A stretch of DNA of 64,000 nt from Thiocapsa sp. Its GTDB lineage: Bacteria; Pseudomonadota; Gammaproteobacteria; Chromatiales; Chromatiaceae. Below are positions 35,870 through 44,267 of the stretch, one piece after another (position 1 is the first letter of the stretch; every line of letters begins with the position of its first letter). The notes beneath the pieces are model-generated. The model was not told where the DNA came from, searched no databases, and worked only from the letters and a program-made list of their open reading frames with translations. The stretch is taken from the NCBI RefSeq assembly GCF_018399035.1, contig NZ_CP073760.1:2046001-2110000 (forward strand). Reading direction: 5' to 3'. The translations under genes and the position numbers were made by a program.

Positions 35870-37038
35870 TACCTCATATAGGCACAAGCTCACATTTTTT
35901 GAATGCCTGGAATTTCAGCGTGAGTAAAGAGTCCAGCTCCTTCTTGTGCGTGGTGTGCGTTTGTTTTAGGCAGTCGGTGATTGCAGTTCGGAACTCGGCG
36001 AAATTAGGATAGTATTTCGAGTAGAGCACTTCTTTCTTGACGAACTTCCACAACCTTTCGATCAGGTTCAAATTCGGTGAATAGGTGGGAAGATAAAGCA
36101 GTTCGATATTCAGCTGCAAAGCCAGCGCTGTGACGATATTGCACTTCTGGTAGCGCGCATTGTCCATCACCAGCGTGATTGGCACGTCGAGATTCAGCAT
36201 GGCAATGCGTCGCAACAGGTCGCAGACGCTTACCGCAGTGATATAGGTATCGTTCGTCACCATCACCAGTTCATGCGTGATCGCGTTCAGCGCACCGAGC
36301 ACGTTGAAACGTTTTCTCCCGGCGGAAGTCTTTAAAAAAAGGCGGGAGAATGACCACAGAATGCCGAGAAAGGCACCCATTACAAAGTGAGCAGCATCGA
36401 CAAAAAAATAGCGCGTTTACCCTGTCTGGCTTCTTCGATGCGCGGCTCTAACTTATTGATAATAAACTGTTCTTGCTCCTCTGGATCGGCTTTCGAGGGG
36501 ATGATTCCGACTCGTCTCGGAGCCATGCCGAGCGAATTGAGAAACCGCCCCACGGCGCTCGGACTGCGCTTGATTCCCGTCAGCTCCTCGATCATGGCCG
36601 CCGCCTCGTTGATGGTCGCAGGCGGATGCGCGCGGAAATGGGCTTCGAGTCGATAGCGATGCTGCTCCAACTCGCTTATCGGGGCGTAGAAGTTGAGCTC
36701 CGTCAGCTTTTTGATACCACCGGACTGAAACATCCCTAGGTACTGCCGTAAGGTGTTGCTGGAAATTCCCGCGAGCCGACAAATCTCCCGGTGCGCAAGG
36801 CGCTTGGCTCTTCAGCCACAGCACCTCCATTCGCCTGCGCACCCTTGGGTGTGGATGCTCGTAACGCAACTTCTGTATTGTCTTCAAATCCTGCTCGGAG
36901 AACTCGATTCTGATCATCGTCTAAAAAACACTACAAGGCGGCCCGTCGGTAGCGATAAGTCTAACTCGAAGTTAAAATGTTATCGAGCATTGCTGAGAGT
37001 CGACATAAGGAAAGTTGCGTTTATGCCTATAAAAGGTA
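35870..37038. mobile_element. IS630-family insertion sequence in intron A
   Basis: 1169 bp flanked by a TA target duplication (35868-35869 and 37039-37040), as for Tc1/mariner-IS630 elements. The 14-base ends TACCTCATATAGGC and TACCTTTTATAGGC match at 12 positions. Removal restores the intron sequence exactly as in copy B. Confidence 0.92.
35874..36917 (-). pseudogene. IS630 transposase in three frames
   Basis: Reading minus strand: an N-terminal helix-turn-helix frame (MIRIEFSEQDLKTIQKLRYE), a middle frame (HREICRLAGISSNTLRQYLG to RAIFL) and a C-terminal frame with the catalytic core (MDNARYQKC, YLPTYSPNLNLIERLWKF). The middle-to-C step lies at a run of seven T (36392-36398), where a -1 slip on T TTT TTG would give FFVDAAHF and join the first catalytic Asp; IS630-family elements are known to use such programmed frameshifts. 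The first step near 36800 needs a +1 change and looks like a true mutation. Confidence 0.8.
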
Positions 37039-37729
37039 TATGTCCAAGATTGGGTGGAGAAGAAGATTCGGCGCCATTTAATGCGCGCGCGTCAGCGTCA
37101 GGGCTTTGGCTGGAAGAGGTGGAGTAGGACGTGGCTATACGAGGTGCTCGGGCTCTACGACGGGTACCGAATCGGGCTGCGTAAGCCGAAAGCGCTCCCA
37201 GTGCAAGAGGTCTCATAACCCTGGATGTGAAGTCGGCAGGAAAGCCCGGTGCCGGAAAACGGCACGCCGGGTTTGACGTGGCGGGGGCTGGAAACGTGAT
37301 CATGGGAGCCGGACTGAGGGCCAGCACGAAAGTGCTGGAGGTCCCACCGGACCCTAACGTCGGCGCGCCAGTTCCCGACCCTACCTTAGGGGGCGGGGTG
37401 ACCGTAAGGTCACCCTGCTACCCGACGCTACCCGACTGGTCTGTTCCTGATTGGCTTGGAGAGGAGGGCAGATGACCGATTAAAATGGCTGACGACGGTC
37501 AATGACATTTATCATTCACCTCCAGACTCCCCACGATTTCTCGCATCTCCTTAACCTGCATCAACGGCTACCTTCTCCAACCCAGTTTTGCGATGGAGGA
37601 GCGAGTCCAGCTTTGGGCCGCACACTATACTTATTAGCGAACGGCGAGGGTGAATTAACTTCGCATTGGAAGCACTTCGCCTGTCGGCTTTCGAGCAAGC
37701 GAAGCGACCAACGCGGCGTAGAGGTTATC

Positions 37730-39583
37730 ATGAAGACATTTTCTTTAGGAACAATCGTTACGATCATTGTGGCAGTGATGCCGCCGGCGCAAGGCGCCGA
37801 TCCAACGATCACGGCCCAATCGCAGGAAGTAGTTTCGGAGTATTCCTGGGGCTACAATCACGGCTTGAAACAGCACCTCGGGTCCTACAAAAACGGGCGA
37901 AGCGTACACCTCGTATCGCGGCGCACAAGGGCTAACCCAAACGATGCGCTACCCGACCTCGGTAGTCCGGACTTCGCGGTATGGGTCGATGAGCACACCG
38001 GCGAGGCCTTGGCACTCGAACACCCCGCCGGCGTCTTGTTAGAAGACGGCGTGAATCCCGGAGGGAATGCCGTGTTCACCTCCCGCGCTTCCGCAAACGA
38101 GGAAGGCCGGATTTGGTCGGTCTTCGGAGCACGCGCCAACGAGCTTCCTTTCGACTTGGCGCGTTCCAGCGGGCTGTTCGACCCCAGTCAGTCAGACATC
38201 GTGTTGGATAATTTTGAAACGTTTGAGAGATCCACTGCCCCGACACTCAGCGTAGTGGATCAGACCGGACTATTGACTTATCGCTATCTGCATAGCACCC
38301 GCCCCGACGGAGCCGTGTTGTTTCAGCGATATGACCTAAGCTCTTCTACGCCGCAGTTGGTCAAGCAAGAAACGATCGGCCGCGCCAGCTTCGTACAGAG
38401 TCGTGGCGATATCACGATCGAGCAGGTCTGGTCACGCTGGGATCCCAGGCGCGGCGCCCTAGCGGTGACTTGGCACTGGTTTGAACGATTCCAGGAGAAC
38501 AACCAACTCATCAAGCTATTCGGTTCCAATCCGTTTCTCTACACGGAGGACTTAGGAGAGACGTGGAGCTTGGCGGACGGTTCCCCAGCGACTCTGCCGT
38601 TGACCTACGCCACCCAAGATTCGACGATTTCGCCTTATGATCATCTGGCATCAGACGAGACTATGGGATGGCTGCCGCGGGACGTGGGCTTCGGGCCCAA
38701 TGGGGCACCCTGGATGACTATGACGGTCGGCAGCACAAGGCAAATACGCTTCTTTTTCTGGGACGGATCGCGTTGGGAAAACAGCACGCTCACTACCAAC
38801 CTTGATTCGGGAGATCCGATCGCTTGCGGCGCAGTGCGCGATTATCTTGTCTGCGCCTATTCGGAAGCCCGCACACCCGGGGTGCTCCTGGCACGCGTTA
38901 GCCTTGATGAAGGCCGCACCTGGAGCGCGCCTGTCACCGTCGATAGCGTGGGGAGTGCCCCTGATGGCTCGGTACAGCGAATCAACTGGGTGTCCTATGT
39001 CCAGCCCGCCGATCGCTATTTGGACAATTCGGGACGGTTCTTCTTTAGCTATTATGAAACCAGCGATGGCTGGGACGGCGCGCGCTTTAAAAACAATATT
39101 CGCTGGGTACGTCTACAGGTTGGTCCGAAGGCGGATTTCAACGCAGATCAGCGCGTTGACGAGAGTGACAGAACCGCCTTTGAGACCGCTTTTTACAGCG
39201 GTGATTCGCGTGCCGATTTCAACGACGACGGGGTCGTTGATGGAGAGGATTTAGCTTCTTTCATCGTCGTTTGGGAAGAAGAGCGCGAGCCGGTTCTACC
39301 CTCTCCGCCCGCGGCGCCCTCCAATCTCGCAGCGACCGTGCTGTCCTCGACACAGATCCAACTCACTTGGCAGGACAACAGCAATGACGAGACGCGGTTC
39401 GCTATTTGGCGTGGGGTCGGTCGGTACCCGATCCCCCTCGAGCGGATTGCCACTGTCGGGGCAGATGTTGTCGCTTTTACCGACAACGGGGTGGAAAGCG
39501 GGATGTTCTACCGTTATCGAGTTAATGCGGTCAATTCGGCCGGATGGGCGACATCCAATACCGTTCGCATAACGATACCATAG
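37730..39583 (+). CDS. Secreted protein with Asp-box, dockerin-like and fibronectin type III regions
   Basis: 617 residues. The signal peptide is residues 1-23 (IVTIIVAVMPPAQGA). The main domain looks like a sialidase/BNR beta-propeller, with Asp-boxes TEDLGETWS (about 271) and SLDEGRTWS (about 393). Two calcium-loop repeats follow, DFNADQRVDESD (about 468) and DFNDDGVVDGED (about 495), spaced like a type I dockerin or EF-hand pair, then a fibronectin III domain (about 525-617, PSNLAATVLSSTQIQLTW). Enzyme activity is not proven by the motifs. The start at 37730 has TAGAGG upstream. Base composition is visibly less GC-rich than the flanking genome. It is the only gene between two inverted group II introns, so lateral acquisition is likely. 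Confidence 0.8.
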   Translation: MKTFSLGTIVTIIVAVMPPAQGADPTITAQSQEVVSEYSWGYNHGLKQHLGSYKNGRSVHLVSRRTRANPNDALPDLGSPDFAVWVDEHTGEALALEHPAGVLLEDGVNPGGNAVFTSRASANEEGRIWSVFGARANELPFDLARSSGLFDPSQSDIVLDNFETFERSTAPTLSVVDQTGLLTYRYLHSTRPDGAVLFQRYDLSSSTPQLVKQETIGRASFVQSRGDITIEQVWSRWDPRRGALAVTWHWFERFQENNQLIKLFGSNPFLYTEDLGETWSLADGSPATLPLTYATQDSTISPYDHLASDETMGWLPRDVGFGPNGAPWMTMTVGSTRQIRFFFWDGSRWENSTLTTNLDSGDPIACGAVRDYLVCAYSEARTPGVLLARVSLDEGRTWSAPVTVDSVGSAPDGSVQRINWVSYVQPADRYLDNSGRFFFSYYETSDGWDGARFKNNIRWVRLQVGPKADFNADQRVDESDRTAFETAFYSGDSRADFNDDGVVDGEDLASFIVVWEEEREPVLPSPPAAPSNLAATVLSSTQIQLTWQDNSNDETRFAIWRGVGRYPIPLERIATVGADVVAFTDNGVESGMFYRYRVNAVNSAGWATSNTVRITIP

Positions 39584-39841
39584 CCTCGAATCCAACCAGC
39601 TGCTAATCAGCGCGATCAGCGAACTTGATGGTGGCATGATCAGGAGGGGTAATTGTTGTCGCTCACTTTATTTCCTGAGGTTTATCGTTTTTCCTCAGGC
39701 GACCGCTCCCTTGACTGTGGGGATGAGGGCATTCCGAGTGCCGTGGCCGGGGTCGTCGCAATCGACCCCGTAACCCACGTCGGCGAGATCAATGGCGAGT
39801 GCTCGGCCCGGATCGGCGAACGGGAAACCGGGGACGGACCA
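39584..39841. other. Downstream flank of the secreted-protein gene
   Basis: A small hairpin CCTGAGG / CCTCAGG (39674-39699) may terminate the gene. From about 39700 GC content rises again, and GGGAAACCGGGGACGGACCA (39822-39841), abutting intron B, recurs at 42088-42107. Confidence 0.5.
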
Positions 39842-41872
39842 GTCGGGTAGCGGGGTGACCTTACGGTCACCCCGCCCCCTAAGGTAGGGTCGGGAACTGG
39901 CGCGCCGACGTTAGGGTCCGGTGGGACCTCCAGCACTTTCGTGCTGGCCCTCAGTCCGGCTCCCATGATCACGTTTCCAGCCCCCGCCACGTCAAACCCG
40001 GCGTGCCGTTTTCCGGCACCGGGCTTTCCTGCCGACTTCACATCCAGGGTTATGAGACCTCTTGCACTGGGAGCGCTTTCGGCTTACGCAGCCCGATTCG
40101 GTACCCGTCGTAGAGCCCGAGCACCTCGTATAACCACGTCCTACTCCACCTCTTCCAGCCAAAGCCCTGACGCTGACGCGCGCGCATCAAATGGCGCCGA
40201 ATCTTCTTCTCCACCCAATCTTGAACGTACCCGAAGCAGCGACTGGAGTGCCCCACCCGAAAGTAGCCGACCCACCCCCGGAGGATCGGATTGATCAACG
40301 CGATCACCCGATCGATCGGCTGGGAGCGGTAGCGATGGAACACGTCCTTGAGGCGTTGTAGGATCGCGGTGCGCGCCTTCATCCGCGGCGTGTAACGCGC
40401 GCCCCAGACCCCGCGCCGAGTCTTGGCCCGGCGGAAGTCAAAGCCCGGGAAGCTGAATGCCCCTCCCTGACTCAGGTCCAGTCGTCGTGTCTTGTCTTGA
40501 TTGAGTTGCACATCGAGCTTGGCCAACTCCTCGACCAAGCGTCGCCAGGCCGCGTCCTCGAGCCAGTTCCACCGGCGATACCCATCGACCAAGATCACCA
40601 GGTCATCGGCATAACGGGCATACTCGATATAGGTATAGCGTCCGTTGCGGGTGACCTCCTTGGCCCGCTCCAGCATCCGGTCGACCTCGTTGAGGTAGAG
40701 GTTACTGAGCAGGGGTGAGATCACACCGCCTTGCGGAACGCCCCGCTTGCCACTGGCCTTGAGGATACGCTTGAGCAAGCCCAAGACCTGATCATCGCGG
40801 ACCCGCTCCGCCACCTTCCCCAAGAGGAGATCGTGACGAACCGTGTCGAAGTACGACGCCAGGTCCACATCAATCACATAGGTCTTGTTGCTCACAATCG
40901 CCTCGGCCACGCGCTGCACGGCTTGATGCGCCGTGCGCTTGGGTCGGTATCCATAGCTTCCATCCTGGAAGTCAGCCTCGAAGATCGGCTCCAGAATCAG
41001 CTTGAGCGCCCCTGGACCACGCGATCGCGAATGCAGGGAATCCCGGGACGCGCATGCGCCCGTCTCCCTTGGGAATCTCCCGGCGGCGATTCGGTTGCGG
41101 TCGGTAGGTTCCGGTGACCAGCTCATCCCGGATGCCTTGCAGAAACGCCTCAACGCCAGCCGCCTCGATGGCCGCGAACGTCACCCCGTCACTGCCGGGG
41201 GCACCGTTGTTCGCTTTCGCCATCGCATAGGCCGCGTGCAGGGTCTCCTCTTTGCACACGTGGACGTAGAGTCCCCAGAAGCGCCAGGCCGGTTCAGCCT
41301 TCGCCTTGATGTAGATCCTCTTCCTCAGGTCTTGCAGATCGATGGGCGTCGTTGTCATCTCGCCCCTGCCTCCCGTCTTGTTTAAGGATTGCCAACAGTA
41401 GGGCGCCTTCGCTCCACGGACATTACCCCGCTTCAGCGCTACTACGCGCCCATCCGCCACCCGCTCGCCTTCGGTCCACTTCCCGGTGTCGCCGGTTATA
41501 GGACCTACCTTGCTCCGGGGATTTCGCCCTGGGGCGAGACGGGCTTCTCCAGTTGCTTAGCGTGCCCTTGCCACCATGCCGTCGCTACTCACCCCGCCGA
41601 AGTGGTCGGATCGTCTCGGTCAGACTTCGACCCGCCATGCTGCCTTCGCCCCACGGTTGCAGGCTCGGCCTTCGGAGCTACGCATTGTCGAGGCCATCAT
41701 TGCGTTCACTGTTGTTACGGCCTGGTGACTCGCCACCTCCCCAAGGACGGTGCTGTCGATCGGCTTCAGGGTCTTGGTCTCCCGCCACCCTGCGATCCAA
41801 GCTACGGGGCTCCTGACTGTTACCCCGGCAGGACTGTCTCCTGCTGAACACGCCAGCCTTCGCTGGACACAC
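39842..41872 (-). mobile_element. Group II intron B, inverted near-identical copy of intron A
   Basis: 2031 bp, beginning GTGTGTCC (41872 to 41865) and ending CTACCCGAC (39850 to 39842). It matches intron A almost base for base in both the RNA and protein-coding parts, without the IS630 insertion. It shows the uninterrupted target sequence GGGTACGTTCAAGATTGGG. Confidence 0.9.
40050..41358 (-). pseudogene. Group II intron-encoded reverse transcriptase/maturase B, frameshifted
   Basis: Same protein as copy A: starts MTTTPIDLQDLRKRIYIKAK at 41358, carries the YADD active site and ends at 40050 after LRKPKALPVQEVS. Two single-base losses in G runs (C on the plus strand, at 41009-41012 and near 41043) break the frame between the finger and palm blocks. 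The first is shared with copy A, the second is private. Apart from these, all RT blocks and the maturase end are present (about 430 residues). Sharing one lesion means either both copies descend from an already broken intron, or the run is systematically misread. Confidence 0.85.
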
Positions 41873-42080
41873 AACCGTGCTTGCGACTTTCACCGCACAC
41901 GAATCAAGCCTTGGAAAGGCACCGTGAAGCACCCGGCGATCAACGGGGTTATGGCTGAGACGCGTCACGTCACGAGCCATGCAGGAGCCGCTACGGGTCG
42001 CCGACCCCGCTGACGCCCGCGACGCTTGACGAAATAGTCGGCCTGTTGCGGGTCGTAGGGGTTCGCGTCGCCGGGTGGAA
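41873..42080 (-). pseudogene. 3' end of an older group II intron beside intron B
   Basis: Inverted counterpart of 34018-34223: GDANPYDPQQADYFVKRRG followed by a slightly degraded domain V (GATTCGTGTGCGGTGAAAGT). Shows that each intron was inserted into, or copied along with, the same host remnant. Confidence 0.7.
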
Positions 42081-42172
42081 ACCCAGGGGGAAACCGGGGA
42101 CGGACCACGGTTGTTTCTGATGGACTCGGGAAACTGCGTTCTATTCTTCTTCAGTCTCAAGAAACCGTGCTC

Positions 42173-42315
42173 GGAGAGTAATCCGGGTCCTCACCGTCGG
42201 TTAGGCTGATGTTTGTGTTCTCTGTTTGCCGCCTGGTTCCCGGCGGTGCCACAAGATCTCGGACATACGACGGTTCGTTCCCGGCTCCTCGCAGAACCGG
42301 ACTTGGAGAGAGATA
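42173..42315 (-). repeat. Inverted partial copy of the 3' end of intron C
   Basis: About 140 bases matching 46115-46252 in reverse (CTCCAAGTCCGGTTCTGCGA, then GAGGAGCCGGGAACGAACC) with a few substitutions. Only the last half of domain V and the following block remain. Confidence 0.85.
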
Positions 42316-42390
42316 AGATTTCATTGAGCCTGAAGATCATCTAGCCGACCCCGCCCCTTTTGCTCTCCGGTCGCGCCACGGCGCAGATGT

Positions 42391-42813
42391 TCATTCGATC
42401 GTCCAGTCTTCGAGTTCCAACCCGGCGATACGGCCGAAGTCACGTTGGTTGCGGGTGACGAGGACGGCGTCATGACAGAGCGCGATGGCAGCGATCTTCA
42501 AATCCTGCGCACCGATCCTGAGCCGCCGGGTTGCAAGGTCCACGTAACGCCGCTCGGCTTGATCATCGAACGGCAGAACCCGAAAGGCCCGAACGAAGGT
42601 CAAGGTCTTCTCCAGCCAGGCGTATGCCCTGATCCGACCTTCGCCGGTACCGGCACGGCGGACTTGGGCCAACCGTCCTTGCAGCATCTCCTCGACGCTG
42701 ACGATACTGATGGCAATCTGCGCCGGCGATATCGCTCGGATGCGTGGCAAGATTGCGGTGTTGCCCCGTTGAAACAGGCTGAGGTGGTCGGTATCCAGGA
42801 CCAAGAGCGTCAT
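42391..42813 (-). CDS. PIN-domain ribonuclease toxin (VapC-like)
   Basis: 140 residues. The PIN acidic residues are present: LVLDTDHLSLF (Asp near residue 7), SIVSVEEMLQGR (Glu), GAQDLKIAAIAL (Asp) and VTRNQRDFGRI (Asp). VapC-type toxins cleave tRNA or rRNA. The start ATG at 42813 lies eight bases after the stop of an upstream small gene, which should encode the antitoxin. All catalytic positions are intact, so this is likely functional. Confidence 0.87.
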   Translation of the reverse strand: MTLLVLDTDHLSLFQRGNTAILPRIRAISPAQIAISIVSVEEMLQGRLAQVRRAGTGEGRIRAYAWLEKTLTFVRAFRVLPFDDQAERRYVDLATRRLRIGAQDLKIAAIALCHDAVLVTRNQRDFGRIAGLELEDWTIE

Positions 42814-42820
42814 GCTCGGC

Positions 42821-43114
42821 CTACTCCGGTGGGCGGTTCTGCACCTGACGGTAGGCGGCGATCTCTTCCTGAAAATCGTCGAAGGTCGGGTCGTCGGCGA
42901 AACTGCCGAAATGCTCAAGCAACGAGCGGCCATCGCTACTCGCGCCGATGTCCAAGCGGACCAGCTCCACCCGGTCCAAATAGGCCCGCAACCGCCGCTC
43001 GACGCCGCGCAACGCGGCCTCGCGGGTTGCCTCCTTCACCCGGATCTCCGGCAGGCTGCTGACCTGTGCCATGTAGCTGCCGCCCCGCTTACTTAGGATG
43101 ATGTCGACCTTCAT
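42821..43114 (-). CDS. Probable antitoxin partner of the PIN toxin
   Basis: 97 residues. MKVDIILSKRGGSYMAQVSS and KEATREAALRGVERRLRAYL resemble the small HicB-like fold (partial RNase H-like beta-alpha), followed by an acidic tail (DDPTFDDFQEEIAAYRQ) that could bind the toxin. It ends eight bases before the PIN gene. The acidic disordered tail is typical of antitoxins. I cannot assign a named antitoxin family with certainty. Confidence 0.7.
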   Translation of the reverse strand: MKVDIILSKRGGSYMAQVSSLPEIRVKEATREAALRGVERRLRAYLDRVELVRLDIGASSDGRSLLEHFGSFADDPTFDDFQEEIAAYRQVQNRPPE

Positions 43115-43250
43115 GGGGTTAGCCGTGCCGGTTGGGAGTCAGCCGGACGCTAACACCCGCGCCGACACCGAGCAAGCCCCGAGCCCGCGGAAATCCTCAA
43201 CCCCGGCGCTCGGTGAGCAATCCGGATCAGCGTCGCAGGAAACCGTGGTC

Positions 43251-43593
43251 TGTTCGGCGCGGTTCTCGGGAACGGCGGATTGGACTCGATGCTGGAGGCC
43301 GTCAAGGCGGTGGAAGAGGACGACTGCAAGTCGTCGATCCAGGGGGGCTGCGCTCGATGGGGCTTGGCGGGGTGGATCGGGGTGTCGCCGAGGTTGGCTC
43401 CAGCCGTTTCGGGAGGTCGCCGGGGTTGCGTGGCCTGTCTCGCGATCCGGCCGCTGGCTGCCGTGCGGCCCGGCGCCGATCGATCGTCGGGCGCGCGTCG
43501 CCGGGCGGGCCAAGGGTCAGAGTAGCGTACGCAAAGCGGTCCGCAGCAGCGGCAGCAGGGCCGCCTTGTCGAGATCGGGGTGGCTGATGGCGT
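43251..43593. repeat. Duplicated segment D (copy 1), including the 3' end of the TetR gene
   Basis: About 340 bases, direct copy of 46744-47083 with an estimated 80 percent identity by eye. The right part encodes the C-terminus of the TetR regulator (AISHPDLDKAALLPLLR) on the minus strand, here without the rest of the gene. Confidence 0.85.
43311..43340. repeat. Short palindromic repeat R4 (copy 2)
   Basis: TGGAAGAGGACGACTGCAAG followed by TCGTCGATCC, inside segment D. Confidence 0.75.
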
Positions 43594-43742
43594 AGCTTAT
43601 TAGGGACAAGCTTATTAGGGACAGACCACGCTTTCTCGCTTCCCTTCTTTCGATTAAATGCACTTCATCCCTGCCTATTTGTTTTCTCTGCCCAACGCTG
43701 CCTATCCGCCGCACCGCTTCCAGGCGTCGGCGGATGGACCTA

Positions 43743-43940
43743 TTATGCCGCTATACCTTCAAGAGCCACACGACGAACGTCAGTACGCTGACTTGCGTGC
43801 TCGAAGGTGATGGCGCAGACGTTGCCTTTGCTGTCGACATCCAGCGTAGTGTTTTCGTCCAAATCCTTAGATTCAGCGATGCCGCTGTCTCGAAACTCAA
43901 TATAGAGCGTGTCTGTATCGTCGAAATACTTCACTTTCAT
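43743..43940 (-). CDS. DUF2283 family small protein
   Basis: 65 residues with the family core VKYFDDTDTLYIEF and SKDLDENTTLDVDSKGN. DUF2283 proteins typically follow a DUF4258-type gene, as here (ATGA overlap with the upstream gene). The pair behaves like a toxin-antitoxin module in genome context; biochemical roles are not established. Intact by length. Confidence 0.85.
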   Translation of the reverse strand: MKVKYFDDTDTLYIEFRDSGIAESKDLDENTTLDVDSKGNVCAITFEHASQRTDVRRVALEGIAA

Positions 43941-44173
43941 GGTTTGTATCCACGGTCGAAAAATGCATTATGAACAGTCACGTTGTCAGGTAGAAGGACT
44001 ACTCTCAGGTATCTTGAATCATGTTCGTCTATTCGCGCCCATCGGCGAATCCTGCCATCTGCTTGGACGTATTCTCGCTCCGGAGTTTCGATGACGCGTT
44101 GAATCCACTCGTCTTTTATTATCGAGCGGTCCGGCCGACTTCGGACTGACTGGAAGTACTTTGTACATTTCAC
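43937..44173 (-). CDS. DUF4258-like small protein, probable partner of DUF2283
   Basis: 78 residues from a GTG at 44173: FQSVRSRPDRSIIKDEWIQR, then GRIRRWARIDEHDSRYLRVV and TVHNAFFDRGYKP. This pattern is a small basic beta-rich protein repeatedly found just upstream of DUF2283 genes. A ribonuclease-like toxin role is plausible by context only. The GTG start avoids a long upstream frame that crosses intron C. Confidence 0.7.
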   Translation of the reverse strand: MKCTKYFQSVRSRPDRSIIKDEWIQRVIETPEREYVQADGRIRRWARIDEHDSRYLRVVLLPDNVTVHNAFFDRGYKP

Positions 44174-44267
44174 CGTGCGCCATCCTTCTCGGCATACCTG
44201 AATTATCGCGCGAGATAAGGGGTCACCATTTAGCCGACCCCGCCCCTTTTGCCCAATTACGGGGACA

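Larger units (their letters stand above)
34738..37218 (+). pseudogene. Group II intron-encoded reverse transcriptase/maturase A, frameshifted and split
   Basis: Starts MTTTPIDLQDLRKRIYIKAK with a GGCGAG-like SD. RT blocks are recognisable: NNGAPGSDGVTF, IPKGDGRMRVPGIP, SYGYRPKRTAHQAV, VIDVDLASYFDTVRHD, GVPQGGVISPLLSNLYL and the catalytic YADD in YARYADDLVIL. A maturase X-like helical end follows (GWVGYFRVGHSSRCFGY). One base is missing from the G run at 35085-35088, which breaks VVQG from ALKLILEPIF. The frame is cut again at 35868 by IS630 and resumes at 37041. No endonuclease domain is seen. The protein cannot be made intact. Confidence 0.85.
34224..37436 (+). mobile_element. Group II intron A, interrupted by an IS630 element
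   Basis: The 5' end GTGTGTCC follows the domain V remnant. About 510 bases of structured RNA precede the intron protein. The 3' part shows the stem GGGGTGACCGTAAGGTCACC and ends CTACCCGAC, with a 10-base tandem duplication GCTACCCGAC at the very end. Without the 1169-bp insertion and this duplication it is the same length (about 2.03 kb) as intron B, and nearly identical to it. Confidence 0.85.
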
